From contig QAKV01000030.1 in NCBI GenBank assembly GCA_003343625.1, positions 27,141-91,140 on the forward strand: 64,000 bases of DNA, written 5' to 3'. Each line of letters begins with the position of its first letter. Positions within the stretch are counted from its first letter, which is position 1. A program made the translations under genes and the position numbers. Source of the DNA: Clostridiales bacterium (GTDB lineage: Bacteria > Bacillota > Clostridia > Lachnospirales > Lachnospiraceae). The notes under the pieces were generated by a model. The model worked only from the letters and a program-made list of their open reading frames with translations, was not told the origin of the DNA and searched no databases. Positions 26,569 through 35,569 of this stretch are shown one piece after another.

Positions 26569-26595
26569 CCCTTCTCTTTTATTGCACGAGAAGGG
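26569..26595. repeat. Inverted repeat upstream of the XRE gene
   Basis: CCCTTCTC and GAGAAGGG flank 11 bases. No U tract follows on either strand, so an operator is more likely than a terminator, although it also lies just after the HAD gene at 26616. Confidence 0.45.
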
Positions 26596-26615
26596 CAGAG
26601 GGTTACAGACAGCCG

Positions 26616-27416
26616 TCAACATTCTATTGTCCGAACAATTTGCCAGACGCCTTTCTCCCACCAGGGCGGACAAACATGCTTTGCCGCCTCCCTGACCTCC
26701 GGCCTGGCATTGGCCACCGCATAGCTCTCCTGCGCCGCGCGCATCAGGCCAATATCGTTGGTATTATCCCCGAAAGACATGGTCTGCGCCCGCGGAATGT
26801 CGAACAATTCCCGGATCGTTTCCAGCGCCCTGCCCTTGTCCACCGTTGGATCCATGAAATCCACCCACTCTTCCCCGGCCACGCAGACCTGGAATCGATC
26901 CGCATAAGCGGGGATCAGGCTGGATTCCCCCAACTCCCGAATGCTGTCCTTCCTGTAAATGGAGACTTTCAAAATCGGCAGTTTTTCCGCAAGCACATCG
27001 TCCACAACCCGGTATTCGTTATGATAGCCCCAGGTCATCAGATCCAGGAACGCCCTGTTCTTCGTCTCCATCAGGCTTCCCTGAGGAGTGGAGACCACCA
27101 TCTCGCAGTTTTCAATTCCCCGAAGCGTTTCGATCAGCTCCCTCACATCGTCCGGTTTCATGGGCGTCAGGGACAGATCTTCGTTCCGGTAGCGGATATG
27201 GGCGCCGTTTTCCGCGATGTAAAGAATGCGGTCCGCCACATCCCGAAACACGTTTCTGATGCTGGCATATTGCCGCCCGCTGGCGCAGGCGAAGAGCACC
27301 CCGCCATCCGTCAGCCTTCTGATCTCCTCGACGATTTCCGGATACAGATCCGGCGTGGAGTCCCGGATCAGCGTGCCGTCGATATCCGTCGCAATCAATC
27401 TGATTTTTACAGGCAT
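26616..27416 (-). CDS. Cof-type HAD-IIB hydrolase
   Basis: The 266-residue phosphatase has motif I LIATDIDGTLIRDSTP, motif II LFACASGRQYASIRN, a C2 cap (LYIAENGAHIRYRN), and motif IV MSFGDNTNDIGLMRAAQ. The substrate is not predictable. It overlaps the end of the preceding HAD gene by 10 bases and is the last gene of the pheA-to-HAD run. Confidence 0.9.
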   Translation of the reverse strand: MPVKIRLIATDIDGTLIRDSTPDLYPEIVEEIRRLTDGGVLFACASGRQYASIRNVFRDVADRILYIAENGAHIRYRNEDLSLTPMKPDDVRELIETLRGIENCEMVVSTPQGSLMETKNRAFLDLMTWGYHNEYRVVDDVLAEKLPILKVSIYRKDSIRELGESSLIPAYADRFQVCVAGEEWVDFMDPTVDKGRALETIRELFDIPRAQTMSFGDNTNDIGLMRAAQESYAVANARPEVREAAKHVCPPWWEKGVWQIVRTIEC

Positions 27417-28126
27417 TCCAACATTTCCTCCGGTCTTTGAATCAGGATGTCCGCCCCGTGCTGTTTCAGCTCTTCCGCCGTCCGAAACCCCCAGCAGACT
27501 CCTACGGCCGTAACCCCTGCCGCCTTTGCCGTGTCCATATCCACGCCGCTGTCCCCTGCATACAGCACTTCCTCCGGGCCGATGCCGAAAGCTTTTTCGA
27601 TCTCCTCCACTCCGTCCGGAGCGGGCTTTTTTCTGCGCTGTGAATTCTGTCCCATCACCAGATCAAAACCTGAAGTCCCGAACAGCCCTTCCACCACGTC
27701 TTTGGTCTGTGCGTCCGGCTTATTGCTCAGAACCGCCAGCATAATTCCTTTTTGTTTCAGCGCCGAAAGCAGTTCGGGAATGCCGGGATACGGAGTTACA
27801 GCATAAAGGCAGTCTTTGGAAAAATAGTCCATGTAATGGGAAAGGATCTCATCCAACCCTTTCGGCTCGGTAAAAAAACCATCTTCATCCGGTTTTCTTC
27901 CCTTTTTCATGGCCTCTTCCGGTTCCACAGGCGTTTCTTCCACTCCCAAAAAGCGCAGTGCTCTCGTGATCTGCATTCTCGCACCGTTTCCTACGAACTT
28001 CCGAAAATGCTCCGCTTCGATCGGCGGGTAGCCGAAATCAGCCAGCGCCCGGTTGGTGCAGTAGGCGAGGGACGCGATGGTATTCGCCAGCGTGCCGTCC
28101 AAATCGAAAACCACCGCTTTTTTCAT
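27407..28126 (-). CDS. HAD-IA hydrolase, phosphoglycolate phosphatase-like
   Basis: The 239-residue protein has motif I VVFDLDGTLANTIASLAYCTN, a helical C1 cap with GNGARMQITRAL, motif II MLAVLSNKPDAQ, the motif III Lys in RRKKPAPDGV, and motif IV VLYAGDSGVDMDTAKAAG. This matches Gph-like phosphatases, which remove phosphoglycolate or act on pyrophosphate. It overlaps maf by ATGA. Confidence 0.9.
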   Translation of the reverse strand: MKKAVVFDLDGTLANTIASLAYCTNRALADFGYPPIEAEHFRKFVGNGARMQITRALRFLGVEETPVEPEEAMKKGRKPDEDGFFTEPKGLDEILSHYMDYFSKDCLYAVTPYPGIPELLSALKQKGIMLAVLSNKPDAQTKDVVEGLFGTSGFDLVMGQNSQRRKKPAPDGVEEIEKAFGIGPEEVLYAGDSGVDMDTAKAAGVTAVGVCWGFRTAEELKQHGADILIQRPEEMLECL

Positions 28127-28767
28127 AATAGCTCTCTCCTGCGAAGTTCCTGATAGAGCCTGCCCACGGGCAGACCCACCACGTTGTTATAGTCCCCGTC
28201 GATCCCTTTGATGTGGGCCGCGCATCTTCCCTGAATGGCGTAGGCTCCCGCCTTATCCGCCGGCTCTCCTGTCTTCACATATGCTCTGATTTCGGCCTCG
28301 GTCATGGGATAAAATTCCACATCCGTGCGCTCCGCGAAAGAAAGGCGGCCCGCTTCTTTTCCCGCTTCGCCGCAGCCATCTTCCTTCCAGAGAACCGTCA
28401 CCCCTGTATAAACCTGATGCTTTCTGCCCTGCAGCCGAAAGAGCATCCTGCAGGCATCCTCTTCATCTTTCGGTTTTCCCATGGGCTGCCCGTCCAAAAA
28501 GACCAGCGTGTCGGCGCCGATCACCAGCAGACGGCCCGCCTCTTTCGCCCTCTTTTGAAACACCTCTTCCGCCTTTTGGGAGGACAGCTCCCGGACAATC
28601 CCTTCGGGAGCGTCGGAGCAGGGTCGTTCTTCCCTCCCGCTCTTTTCTACCGCAAAAGTCAGGCCGATCTGGGAGAGGAGCTCCCGCCTTCTGGGAGAAG
28701 CGGAAGCCAGCACGATTTTGAAAGTGCGATCCCCGCAGCGCTCCGGTTTCGCATTCGTTCTGCTCAT
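28123..28767 (-). CDS. maf: Maf-family nucleoside triphosphate pyrophosphatase
   Basis: This housecleaning enzyme hydrolyses non-canonical or pyrimidine NTPs (dTTP/UTP-type Maf). The 214-residue protein has the N-terminal LASASPRRRELLSQIGL, VIGADTLVFLDGQPMGKP, YTGVTVL, and the C-terminal DKAGAYAIQGRCAAHIKGIDGD with NVVGLPV. About 15 residues precede the usual start. It overlaps ppk and the HAD gene by 4 bases on each side. Confidence 0.95.
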   Translation of the reverse strand: MSRTNAKPERCGDRTFKIVLASASPRRRELLSQIGLTFAVEKSGREERPCSDAPEGIVRELSSQKAEEVFQKRAKEAGRLLVIGADTLVFLDGQPMGKPKDEEDACRMLFRLQGRKHQVYTGVTVLWKEDGCGEAGKEAGRLSFAERTDVEFYPMTEAEIRAYVKTGEPADKAGAYAIQGRCAAHIKGIDGDYNNVVGLPVGRLYQELRRRELL

Positions 28768-30908
28768 AGTCCTTCTCCCGCCCGGGTTTCCGGAATGAAT
28801 ACCCGTGTATCCTTAAACTGCTCCCGTTTCTTTCCTTCCTCCATTGCCTCCCGGCAGAAGGCGTCCTGGGCGCAGAAGGGTTCCTTGCCCCTCTTATCGA
28901 CCTTTTCATAGGTTCCGTCGGGCTGGAGCAAATGGGCTTTCAGCGTATCCTTCAGCTGGCAGTCCAGTATATGCTGCAGCTTTTTTTCCAGCGCGGGATC
29001 CGTCACAGGAAAAAGGATTTCCACTCTCCTTTCCAGATTGCGGGGCATCCAGTCCGCGCTGCTGCAGTAATATTCGGGCTTGCCGTTGTTTTCGAAGCGG
29101 AAAATCCGCGCGTGCTCCAGGAAATTCCCCACGATGGAACGCACCGTGATATTTTCGCTGACTCCCGGGATTCCCACCTTCAGACAGCAGATGCCGCGCA
29201 CAATGAGCTCGATTTTCACACCGGCCTGACTGGCTTCATAAAGCGCCACTATGATATCCCGGTCGCACAGGGAGTTCATCTTCGCCACGATGTGCCCTTC
29301 CCTGCCTTCCAGAGCATGCTTTTTCTCCCGGCCGATCAGGTACAGGAATCGATCCTTCAGCCACAGAGGCGCCAGGCTCAGACGGTTCCAGGAACGGGGC
29401 TCCGAGTAACCGGAGAGCATGTTGAACACCGCCGTGGCATCTTCCCCGATGGCCTCGTTGGAGGTCATAAGGCCCACGTCCGTATACAGTTTTGCCGTGG
29501 CGTCGTTGTAGTTTCCCGTCCCCAGATGGACGTAACGCCGGATGCCGTCCTCCTCCTTGCGCACCACCAGGGTGATCTTGCTGTGGGTCTTTAATCCGAC
29601 CAGGCCATAAATAACATGACAGCCGGCCTTCTCCAGCTTTCTGGCCCAGACGATGTTGTTTTCCTCATCGAATCTGGCTTTCAATTCCACCAGAACGGAG
29701 ACCTGTTTGCCGTTCTCCGCAGCCTGTGCCAACGCCGCGATAATGGGAGAATTTCCGCTGACCCGGTACAGGGTCTGCTTGATGGCCAGCACATCCGGAT
29801 CCCTGCTGGCCTGGCGGATGAAATCCACCACCGGCGCAAAGGTCTGGTAAGGGTGGTGCAGCAGTACGTCCTTTTTGCGGATCACGTCGAAGACGGACTC
29901 CTCTTCCGAAAACTCAGGCACCGGCTGCGGCACGTATTTCTCCGCTTTCAGATGGTCAAATCCCTCCATGCCGTACACCTTCATGAGGAAAGTCAGATCC
30001 AGAGGTCCGTCGATGCAGAATATGTCGTCGTCTTCCACATTCAGTTCCCTTTTCAGCAGGCGCAGCAGCTTTTTCTCCATCCCATCTTCCACTTCCAGAC
30101 GGATCGCCTGTCCCCGGGTGCGCTTCTTGATCTGCTTCTCGATTTCCAGAAGCAGGTCTTCCGCCTCATCCTCGTCGATGGCCAGATCGGCGTTTCTGGT
30201 AATCCGGAAAGGATGTGCGCAGAGCACATCGTAATTGAGAAACAGCTTCTTTATGTTGCGCTCGATGATCTCTTCCAGCAGGATGACCGTTTTACCCTTC
30301 TGCCCTTCCCCTGCCGGAATTTCCACCACACGCGGCAGGACTCCGGGTACCTGAACCGTGGCGAACTCCACCTCGGCTTCTTTTTCACCCTTTTTCTTCA
30401 GCAGCGAGCCGATATTGAGAGTCTTGTTCCGGATCAGCGGAAATGGCCGGGAGGAATCCACTGCCATGGGCGTCAGCACCGGGTAGACGTTTTCCTCGAA
30501 GTAACGATCTACAAACCGGCCCTGCTCTTCATTCAGCTGTTCATGGTGTCCCACGAATTCCAGGCCCTCCTGTCGAAGCTGAGGGAGAAGCATCCGGTTA
30601 TAGGTGGAATACTGCAGGGCCGAAAATTCATGGGTCTGGGACGCCAGCGCTGTCAGCTGCTGGGCCGGCGTCAGGCCTGCGATATCCTTTTTGGTGTATT
30701 TGGCGTTGACCATATCCACCAGCGAACCGATACGCACCATGAAAAATTCATCCAAGTTGGACGCTGTAATGCTCAGGAATTTGAGCCGTTCGAATAAAGG
30801 CAGCTGTTTGTCCCGCGCCTCGGAGAGCACCCTCTTATTGAAAAGGAGCCAGCTCATTTCCCGGTTCGTATAAAATTCCGGGTTTTGAAGTTCTTTTTTT
30901 TCTGCCAT
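28764..30908 (-). CDS. ppk1: Polyphosphate kinase 1
   Basis: This enzyme makes inorganic polyphosphate from ATP, reversibly. The 714-residue protein has the N-terminal FYTNREMSWLLFNKRVLSEA, the phospho-acceptor His in LVGLKTHSKITLVVRK, RRYVHLGTGNYNDATAKLYTD, the second conserved His in NFLEHARIFRFENNG, and SADWMPRNLERRVEILFPV. All are canonical. It follows ppx by 73 bases, the usual pairing of synthesis and breakdown, and is coupled to maf. Confidence 0.98.
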   Translation of the reverse strand: MAEKKELQNPEFYTNREMSWLLFNKRVLSEARDKQLPLFERLKFLSITASNLDEFFMVRIGSLVDMVNAKYTKKDIAGLTPAQQLTALASQTHEFSALQYSTYNRMLLPQLRQEGLEFVGHHEQLNEEQGRFVDRYFEENVYPVLTPMAVDSSRPFPLIRNKTLNIGSLLKKKGEKEAEVEFATVQVPGVLPRVVEIPAGEGQKGKTVILLEEIIERNIKKLFLNYDVLCAHPFRITRNADLAIDEDEAEDLLLEIEKQIKKRTRGQAIRLEVEDGMEKKLLRLLKRELNVEDDDIFCIDGPLDLTFLMKVYGMEGFDHLKAEKYVPQPVPEFSEEESVFDVIRKKDVLLHHPYQTFAPVVDFIRQASRDPDVLAIKQTLYRVSGNSPIIAALAQAAENGKQVSVLVELKARFDEENNIVWARKLEKAGCHVIYGLVGLKTHSKITLVVRKEEDGIRRYVHLGTGNYNDATAKLYTDVGLMTSNEAIGEDATAVFNMLSGYSEPRSWNRLSLAPLWLKDRFLYLIGREKKHALEGREGHIVAKMNSLCDRDIIVALYEASQAGVKIELIVRGICCLKVGIPGVSENITVRSIVGNFLEHARIFRFENNGKPEYYCSSADWMPRNLERRVEILFPVTDPALEKKLQHILDCQLKDTLKAHLLQPDGTYEKVDKRGKEPFCAQDAFCREAMEEGKKREQFKDTRVFIPETRAGEGL

Positions 30909-30981
30909 AATCGTTCCCTTCTTTTCTCTGCGGCGCTTTCAGCGCCATGAGATCGCTATCGATGAATTCGACTCCGCCCGT

Positions 30982-32520
30982 TCATCCGATCCTCTTCTGC
31001 CGGATCACAGGGCGAATGCTGTATACTTCTTCGAAGAAATCCGCCCGGTTGTCGAACAGACCTTTCTCCAGGGTGATGTCTTCCGAAGTGTTGACCGTGA
31101 TGATCAGCTGTTTTTCCTTCAGCATCGCCCGGATATCCCGGCACTTCTGCCTGTGGCTTCTGTCCAGGGCGTTGGAAATCTGCAGGATGGCGGTCAGCTT
31201 CACGATGGTCAGATACTCGGAAGCCTCCATAGCGCCTCCTTCCGTGCTGACCATCCCGTAATCGAATTCCATGTGGTTATATTTCACCACGTTGGCCACC
31301 ATCTCCCGCTCCCGATGGGACAGGCCGATGATCTCCGTGGACATGATGATCGCATAGGAGCATTCCGCAAGATTCACCATACTGATGTACTTTCCGCAGT
31401 CGTGCAGGAGCGTGGCAATCCTCAGGAGAAGCCTTTCGCGCTTCCCCAGGCCATGTACTTTCTTCATGCTGTCGAAAATCGTCAGGGCGATCTGCTCCAG
31501 CGTCTCTCCCCTGCGGCGGCTTCCCATATACCTCTTGCTGATCCCCCTGGCACAGGTGACGATGTCCTGCTCGAAATCGTGTACTTTGGATAACAGCCTG
31601 TGGGCCTCTGCGTATTCGTATGCGATGCCGTCGCACAGCGTCACTCCCGGCGCCCAGATCAGCTTCGCTTCCGTCAGCACCGCCACCTGTCGCACGATAG
31701 CGGAGGCGATTCTCAAAAGCCGCACGTTCTCTTCCGGGAAGTCGAAACGCTTTGCGATCTCTTCGTCCGTATGATCGTTCAGATAATTCAGATAAGTGAA
31801 AAAGGAAGCCGCATCGGCGTATCCCGACTCCCTGGATCCCGCCAGCCTTTTGCGGATCAGCGCTGAAATATAATCATCCACCACGATGATATTTTCGATG
31901 GTCCTATCCTTCAAATACATCTTTTTGAAGACGGAAAGCTGAGCGGAGAGAAGCTCTTCCAACAGCTCCCCGAACTGGGAAGGGCGCATGTTCAGCCTCT
32001 GTAATTTCTCCTGAAGCCGCAGCACGCCCAACCGCAGGTTCTGGGTGAAGGACAGCTTATCCTTGTCGAACAGGGAGAGCTGAATGCTGCCCCCTCCGAT
32101 GTCCAATACCACAGTCCCTTTTTCAATAATCCTTTCAAACCCCTCTCCGCGGGAAGCGATGGACTTATAATCCAGGAAACGCTGTTCGGAGTTGCTGAGC
32201 ACCTCTATCTTCACTCCGGTTCTCTGGGCGATCTGATCCAGAACGATGGACGTGTTCTTGATCTCGCGGATGGCGCTCGTTCCATAAGCCCTGTAGTCGT
32301 CCACCCGATACCCTTCCATGATGGATACGAACTCCCTCAGCACCCGACACAAATCGTCCATCTTCTCCCGGCTCACTTTTCCGGTAGCGTAAGTATCGCT
32401 GCCCAGATCCAGGCGGTTGCGCACGCAATCCACCTCCCGGATTCCGGTTGACTTCGATATGGTGTAAATTTTCAGCGCCTGTTCATAGGATCCTACATCT
32501 ATGGCTGCAAATGTCTTCAT
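30982..32520 (-). CDS. ppx: Ppx/GppA exopolyphosphatase with HD domain
   Basis: This protein degrades polyphosphate and/or pppGpp. The 512-residue protein starts MKTFAAIDVGSYEQALKIY, the ASKHA phosphate-1 motif. It has RAYGTSAIREIKN, TVVLDIGGGSIQLSLFD, and a C-terminal HD-type domain with LLHDCGKYISM near residue 360. The ORF extends 28 codons upstream, but the ATG at 32520 overlaps the DUF815 stop as ATGA, fixing the start. It is paired with ppk in one operon. Confidence 0.95.
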   Translation of the reverse strand: MKTFAAIDVGSYEQALKIYTISKSTGIREVDCVRNRLDLGSDTYATGKVSREKMDDLCRVLREFVSIMEGYRVDDYRAYGTSAIREIKNTSIVLDQIAQRTGVKIEVLSNSEQRFLDYKSIASRGEGFERIIEKGTVVLDIGGGSIQLSLFDKDKLSFTQNLRLGVLRLQEKLQRLNMRPSQFGELLEELLSAQLSVFKKMYLKDRTIENIIVVDDYISALIRKRLAGSRESGYADAASFFTYLNYLNDHTDEEIAKRFDFPEENVRLLRIASAIVRQVAVLTEAKLIWAPGVTLCDGIAYEYAEAHRLLSKVHDFEQDIVTCARGISKRYMGSRRRGETLEQIALTIFDSMKKVHGLGKRERLLLRIATLLHDCGKYISMVNLAECSYAIIMSTEIIGLSHREREMVANVVKYNHMEFDYGMVSTEGGAMEASEYLTIVKLTAILQISNALDRSHRQKCRDIRAMLKEKQLIITVNTSEDITLEKGLFDNRADFFEEVYSIRPVIRQKRIG

Positions 32521-33818
32521 GATATTCCCGATTCCTTTCCGAGCAGATAATCGATAAACTGTTGCGCCGTCCGTCCCGAAAGCCCTCCGTGGGACAGCTC
32601 CCATCGGTTGGCCTGCAAAAACAGCTCCTCTTCTTCCATCTTCAGGCCCGCCCTGTCCGCCAGCGCTTTCACGATTTCCTGAAACTGCCTTTTATCCGGC
32701 GATCCGAAATAGATGGTCACGCCGAAACGGGACACCAGCGAGAGCTTCTCCTGCACCGTATCGTTGGTGTGGAGCTCTTCGTCCCTCTCCTGCTTATCCT
32801 TAAAGCTCTCCCGGATCAGGTGCCGGCGGTTGGAAGTAGCGTAAATGAGGATATTGTCCGGTTTCTTCTCCAGACCGCCCTCGATGACCGCCTTCAAATA
32901 TTTATATTCGATCTCGAACTCCTCGAAACTCAGATCATCCATATACAGGATAAATTTGTAATTTCGATTCTTGATTTGTGCGATCACGTCGTTGAGATCC
33001 TGAAACTGATGCTTGTATACTTCGATGATCCGGAGCCCGCGGCCGTAGAACTCATTGGCAATGGCCTTGATACAGGAGGATTTGCCTGTGCCCGCATCGC
33101 CGAACAGAAGACAGTTGTTCGCCTTCCTGCCGCTGACAAAGGCTTCCGTATTGTCCAGAAGCTTCCTCTTTTGCAGCTCGTATCCCACCAGATCCGAAAG
33201 TTTGACATGGGCGATATTTAAAATGGGATCTATGGAAACGCCGGCCTGTCCGCGTGCGATCCGGAACGCCTTGTGCAGCCCGAACTTTCCCACGCCGTAT
33301 TCCTGATAGAACCCGGTCAGCGTCCGCTTCATTTCCTCCGGCGTATGGGTTTCGCTGAACTTCCGGGCCAGGGTGCAGATCCGGTTTTTGATCCGCTGGT
33401 TATACACCCGGCTCTCCTGGGCATTGCCTTCATAATGAAGCGCCAAATCCAGCACCGCATTGTGAGCCGCTTTTTTCAGAGGTTCGAAATCGTAATCGTA
33501 CAGCTCCCGGAAAATGGAGATATCGTGGAGCACCGCCGAATTGACCGTTCCCTCCACTTCCCCTCTCATCTCACAGGCATGGCTGTAGCTGTTTTCGTTG
33601 TTCACCAGCAGATCGGTTAGGTAGCAATGCCACAGATTTCCCGTGAAACCGAACCGGCCGGCCATTTCCAGCAATCGATGGATACAGCGGTACAAATCAG
33701 CCCCCATCCCCTCGTCCACTTCGCCCGTCCGGTCGAATTTCTCCATCAGGGACACCATATCCGCAAGCAGGTCGCCTTCATCGAAGTTTCGATATAAAAT
33801 CAGTTCTTCCGTCCTCAT
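32517..33818 (-). CDS. DUF815 family AAA-type ATPase
   Basis: The 433-residue protein has a helical N-terminal half and a C-terminal ATPase domain with Walker A LLFGDAGTGKSSCIKA near residue 242. Walker B is FILYMDDLSFEEFE, a sensor region is LIYATSNRRHL, and a C-terminal helix bundle follows. This is the DUF815 family, common in Clostridia and of unknown client. Its fixed place here, between pheA and ppx-ppk, may point to a stress or chaperone role, but this is inference. Confidence 0.88.
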   Translation of the reverse strand: MRTEELILYRNFDEGDLLADMVSLMEKFDRTGEVDEGMGADLYRCIHRLLEMAGRFGFTGNLWHCYLTDLLVNNENSYSHACEMRGEVEGTVNSAVLHDISIFRELYDYDFEPLKKAAHNAVLDLALHYEGNAQESRVYNQRIKNRICTLARKFSETHTPEEMKRTLTGFYQEYGVGKFGLHKAFRIARGQAGVSIDPILNIAHVKLSDLVGYELQKRKLLDNTEAFVSGRKANNCLLFGDAGTGKSSCIKAIANEFYGRGLRIIEVYKHQFQDLNDVIAQIKNRNYKFILYMDDLSFEEFEIEYKYLKAVIEGGLEKKPDNILIYATSNRRHLIRESFKDKQERDEELHTNDTVQEKLSLVSRFGVTIYFGSPDKRQFQEIVKALADRAGLKMEEEELFLQANRWELSHGGLSGRTAQQFIDYLLGKESGIS

Positions 33819-33862
33819 CTTTCATTCTCCCTCTGTCTTTTCTTTATTGTTTCCCGCAGCTC

Positions 33863-34987
33863 TCAATAATTCCCCAGAATCTTTAAAGAAGACGCCTCTT
33901 CTCTCAATCCACGCAGCGCGTTCTTGACGGCGCTGTCGGCCAGATTCCCTTCAAAATCCACAAAGAAACGATACTCCCAGGCCCTTCCTTCGATGGGGCG
34001 GCTCTCGATCTTGGTCAGATTGAGGTGGTTGTAGATGAAGTGAGACAGCATATGGTAGAGGGAACCGCTCTCGTGAGGAACCTCAAAGCAGATGCTCACC
34101 TTTCGCGCATCCCGCCGGAAGATTTTCTGATTCGTCACGATGATGAAACGGGTTGAATTGTTGGAAACGTTGTTCACCGGCCTGACGATCACGTCAAGCC
34201 CGTATACCTTGCCCGCATATTCGCTGGCCACGGCCGCCTGATCCTTTCTGCCGTCCCGGGCCACCTTCCGGGCTGCGAAGGCATTGTTTTTCATGGAAAT
34301 CTGTTGCCAGCTGTGGGAGGCCAGAAAACGGGAACTCTGCATCAGGGACTGCGGATGGGAGTACACCGTCCTGATATCCGACAGCTGTGCGCCAGGCACG
34401 CCCAGCAGACAGTGCTCGATCTTTAAAATCTGCTCCCCCACGATATAGTTTTCGAACTCCACCAGAAGATCGTAAATTTCGCTCACGATGCCCGCTGTGG
34501 AATTTTCGATAGGAAGGACAGCGAAATCCGCGCTCCCCTCTTCGATGGCGCCCATGGCATCCCGGAACGTATCCACATGGATGCTGTCGATATGCTCCCC
34601 GAAATAGCGCACCATGGCCGCCTGGGAATAAGCGCCTTCCGCGCCCTGAAATACCACCCGCACCTTTCCGGTATACAGCTCGTCCACGGCAAAAAAGGGC
34701 AGTCTTCCCGTCTGTCCTTTTTCTGTCAGCAGCTGATACTGCAGCTTTCGGCTCATGGACATGATTTGCTCGAACAGTTCCCCGATTCCCTGAGCGGTGA
34801 AGTCGCTGTGCGCCATCGCCCGGGCTTTGGCCAGCTTCTCCTCTTCCCTAACCCGGTCGTATACTTTTTTCCCGGTTTCGATCTTATATTCCGCCACTTG
34901 TCTGCAGACGTCCATCCGCTCCTCATACAGCCGTATGATCTGCTCGTCGATGGAATCGATCCGCCCCCGCAGCTCATTCAAATCCAT
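33863..34987 (-). CDS. pheA: Fused chorismate mutase / prephenate dehydratase (P-protein)
   Basis: This bifunctional enzyme takes chorismate to phenylpyruvate. In its 374 residues, the N-terminal AroQ mutase (about 1-90) has LRGRIDSIDEQIIRLYEERM. The dehydratase (about 108-285) has VVFQGAEGAYSQAAMVRYFG, LPIENSTAGIVSEIYDLL and NVSNNSTRFIIV. The ACT domain has ESGSLYHMLSHF and the phenylalanine-binding KIESRPIEGRAWEYRFFVD. GGCAGGAGGAAAGGG lies upstream. It heads a long co-directional run down to 26616. Confidence 0.97.
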   Translation of the reverse strand: MDLNELRGRIDSIDEQIIRLYEERMDVCRQVAEYKIETGKKVYDRVREEEKLAKARAMAHSDFTAQGIGELFEQIMSMSRKLQYQLLTEKGQTGRLPFFAVDELYTGKVRVVFQGAEGAYSQAAMVRYFGEHIDSIHVDTFRDAMGAIEEGSADFAVLPIENSTAGIVSEIYDLLVEFENYIVGEQILKIEHCLLGVPGAQLSDIRTVYSHPQSLMQSSRFLASHSWQQISMKNNAFAARKVARDGRKDQAAVASEYAGKVYGLDVIVRPVNNVSNNSTRFIIVTNQKIFRRDARKVSICFEVPHESGSLYHMLSHFIYNHLNLTKIESRPIEGRAWEYRFFVDFEGNLADSAVKNALRGLREEASSLKILGNY

Positions 34988-35063
34988 AACTTCCCTTTCC
35001 TCCTGCCAGAGTTGCTATACAGGCTGGCTGCACGCTCCGCACAGGCCTCCCGATATTTTTACT

Positions 35064-35069
35064 ATGATA
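35064..35069 (-). promoter_or_regulatory. Extended -10 promoter upstream of pheA
   Basis: On the minus strand TGGTATCAT is an extended -10 about 77 bases before the pheA ATG. The -35 is a T-rich stretch without a good match. Confidence 0.45.
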
Positions 35070-35112
35070 CCACAAAATGTATAAAAAAAGAAGTTATGTC
35101 CATACTAATCCC

Positions 35113-35532
35113 ATGAAAAAATTGAGTAAAGATTTTGTCAAATGCGGCGTCATCGGCTGGTGTATGGAAATCGCGGTGACGTCCTTACAGGCTTTCCGCA
35201 GGCGGGAGCCGACGCTTACCGGCCATACCTCTCTCTTCATGTTTCCCATCTACGGGGCCGCCTGCCTGCTGCGCCCGCTGTGCATCCTGATGTCCGGTTT
35301 TCACTGGGCCGTGCGCGGGCTGGTCTATATGTTCTGCATTTTCGGCGGAGAATACGTCAGCGGCCGTTTCCTGCAAAAGAGAGGGCAGTGCCCATGGCGC
35401 TATGATCATACCGGTTGGAATGTGCGCCAGCTCATCCGTCTCGATTATGCTCCGGCCTGGTTTTGCATCGGTCTTGTGTTCGAACGCGTCATCATAGGCG
35501 GGCGGAGCGGTGCCCGAAATTGCCGGGGCTGA
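35113..35532 (+). CDS. CmpB-like putative ABC-transporter type IV membrane protein (PF06541)
   Basis: The 139-residue protein matches the family by LSKDFVKCGVIGWCMEIA, LTGHTSLFMFPIYGAACLL, FGGEYVSGRFLQ, CPWRYDHTGWNVRQLIRLDYAP and WFCIGLVFERV. It has three to four membrane segments. Despite the name, no ATPase is near and transport has not been shown for the family. The ORF reaches an ATG at 35077, but neither start has a good ribosome site, so the start is uncertain. It stands alone between pheA and rodA, transcribed the opposite way. Confidence 0.75.
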   Translation: MKKLSKDFVKCGVIGWCMEIAVTSLQAFRRREPTLTGHTSLFMFPIYGAACLLRPLCILMSGFHWAVRGLVYMFCIFGGEYVSGRFLQKRGQCPWRYDHTGWNVRQLIRLDYAPAWFCIGLVFERVIIGGRSGARNCRG

Positions 35533-35533
35533 C

Positions 35534-35568
35534 AAAACCCGCGATCCGAATTGCAGACCGCGGGCTTT
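35534..35568. terminator. Terminator between convergent CmpB-like and rodA genes
   Basis: AAACCCGCG and CGCGGGCTTT arms flank a 15-base loop. A/T runs on both sides make it usable in either direction. Confidence 0.65.
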
Positions 35569-35569
35569 A

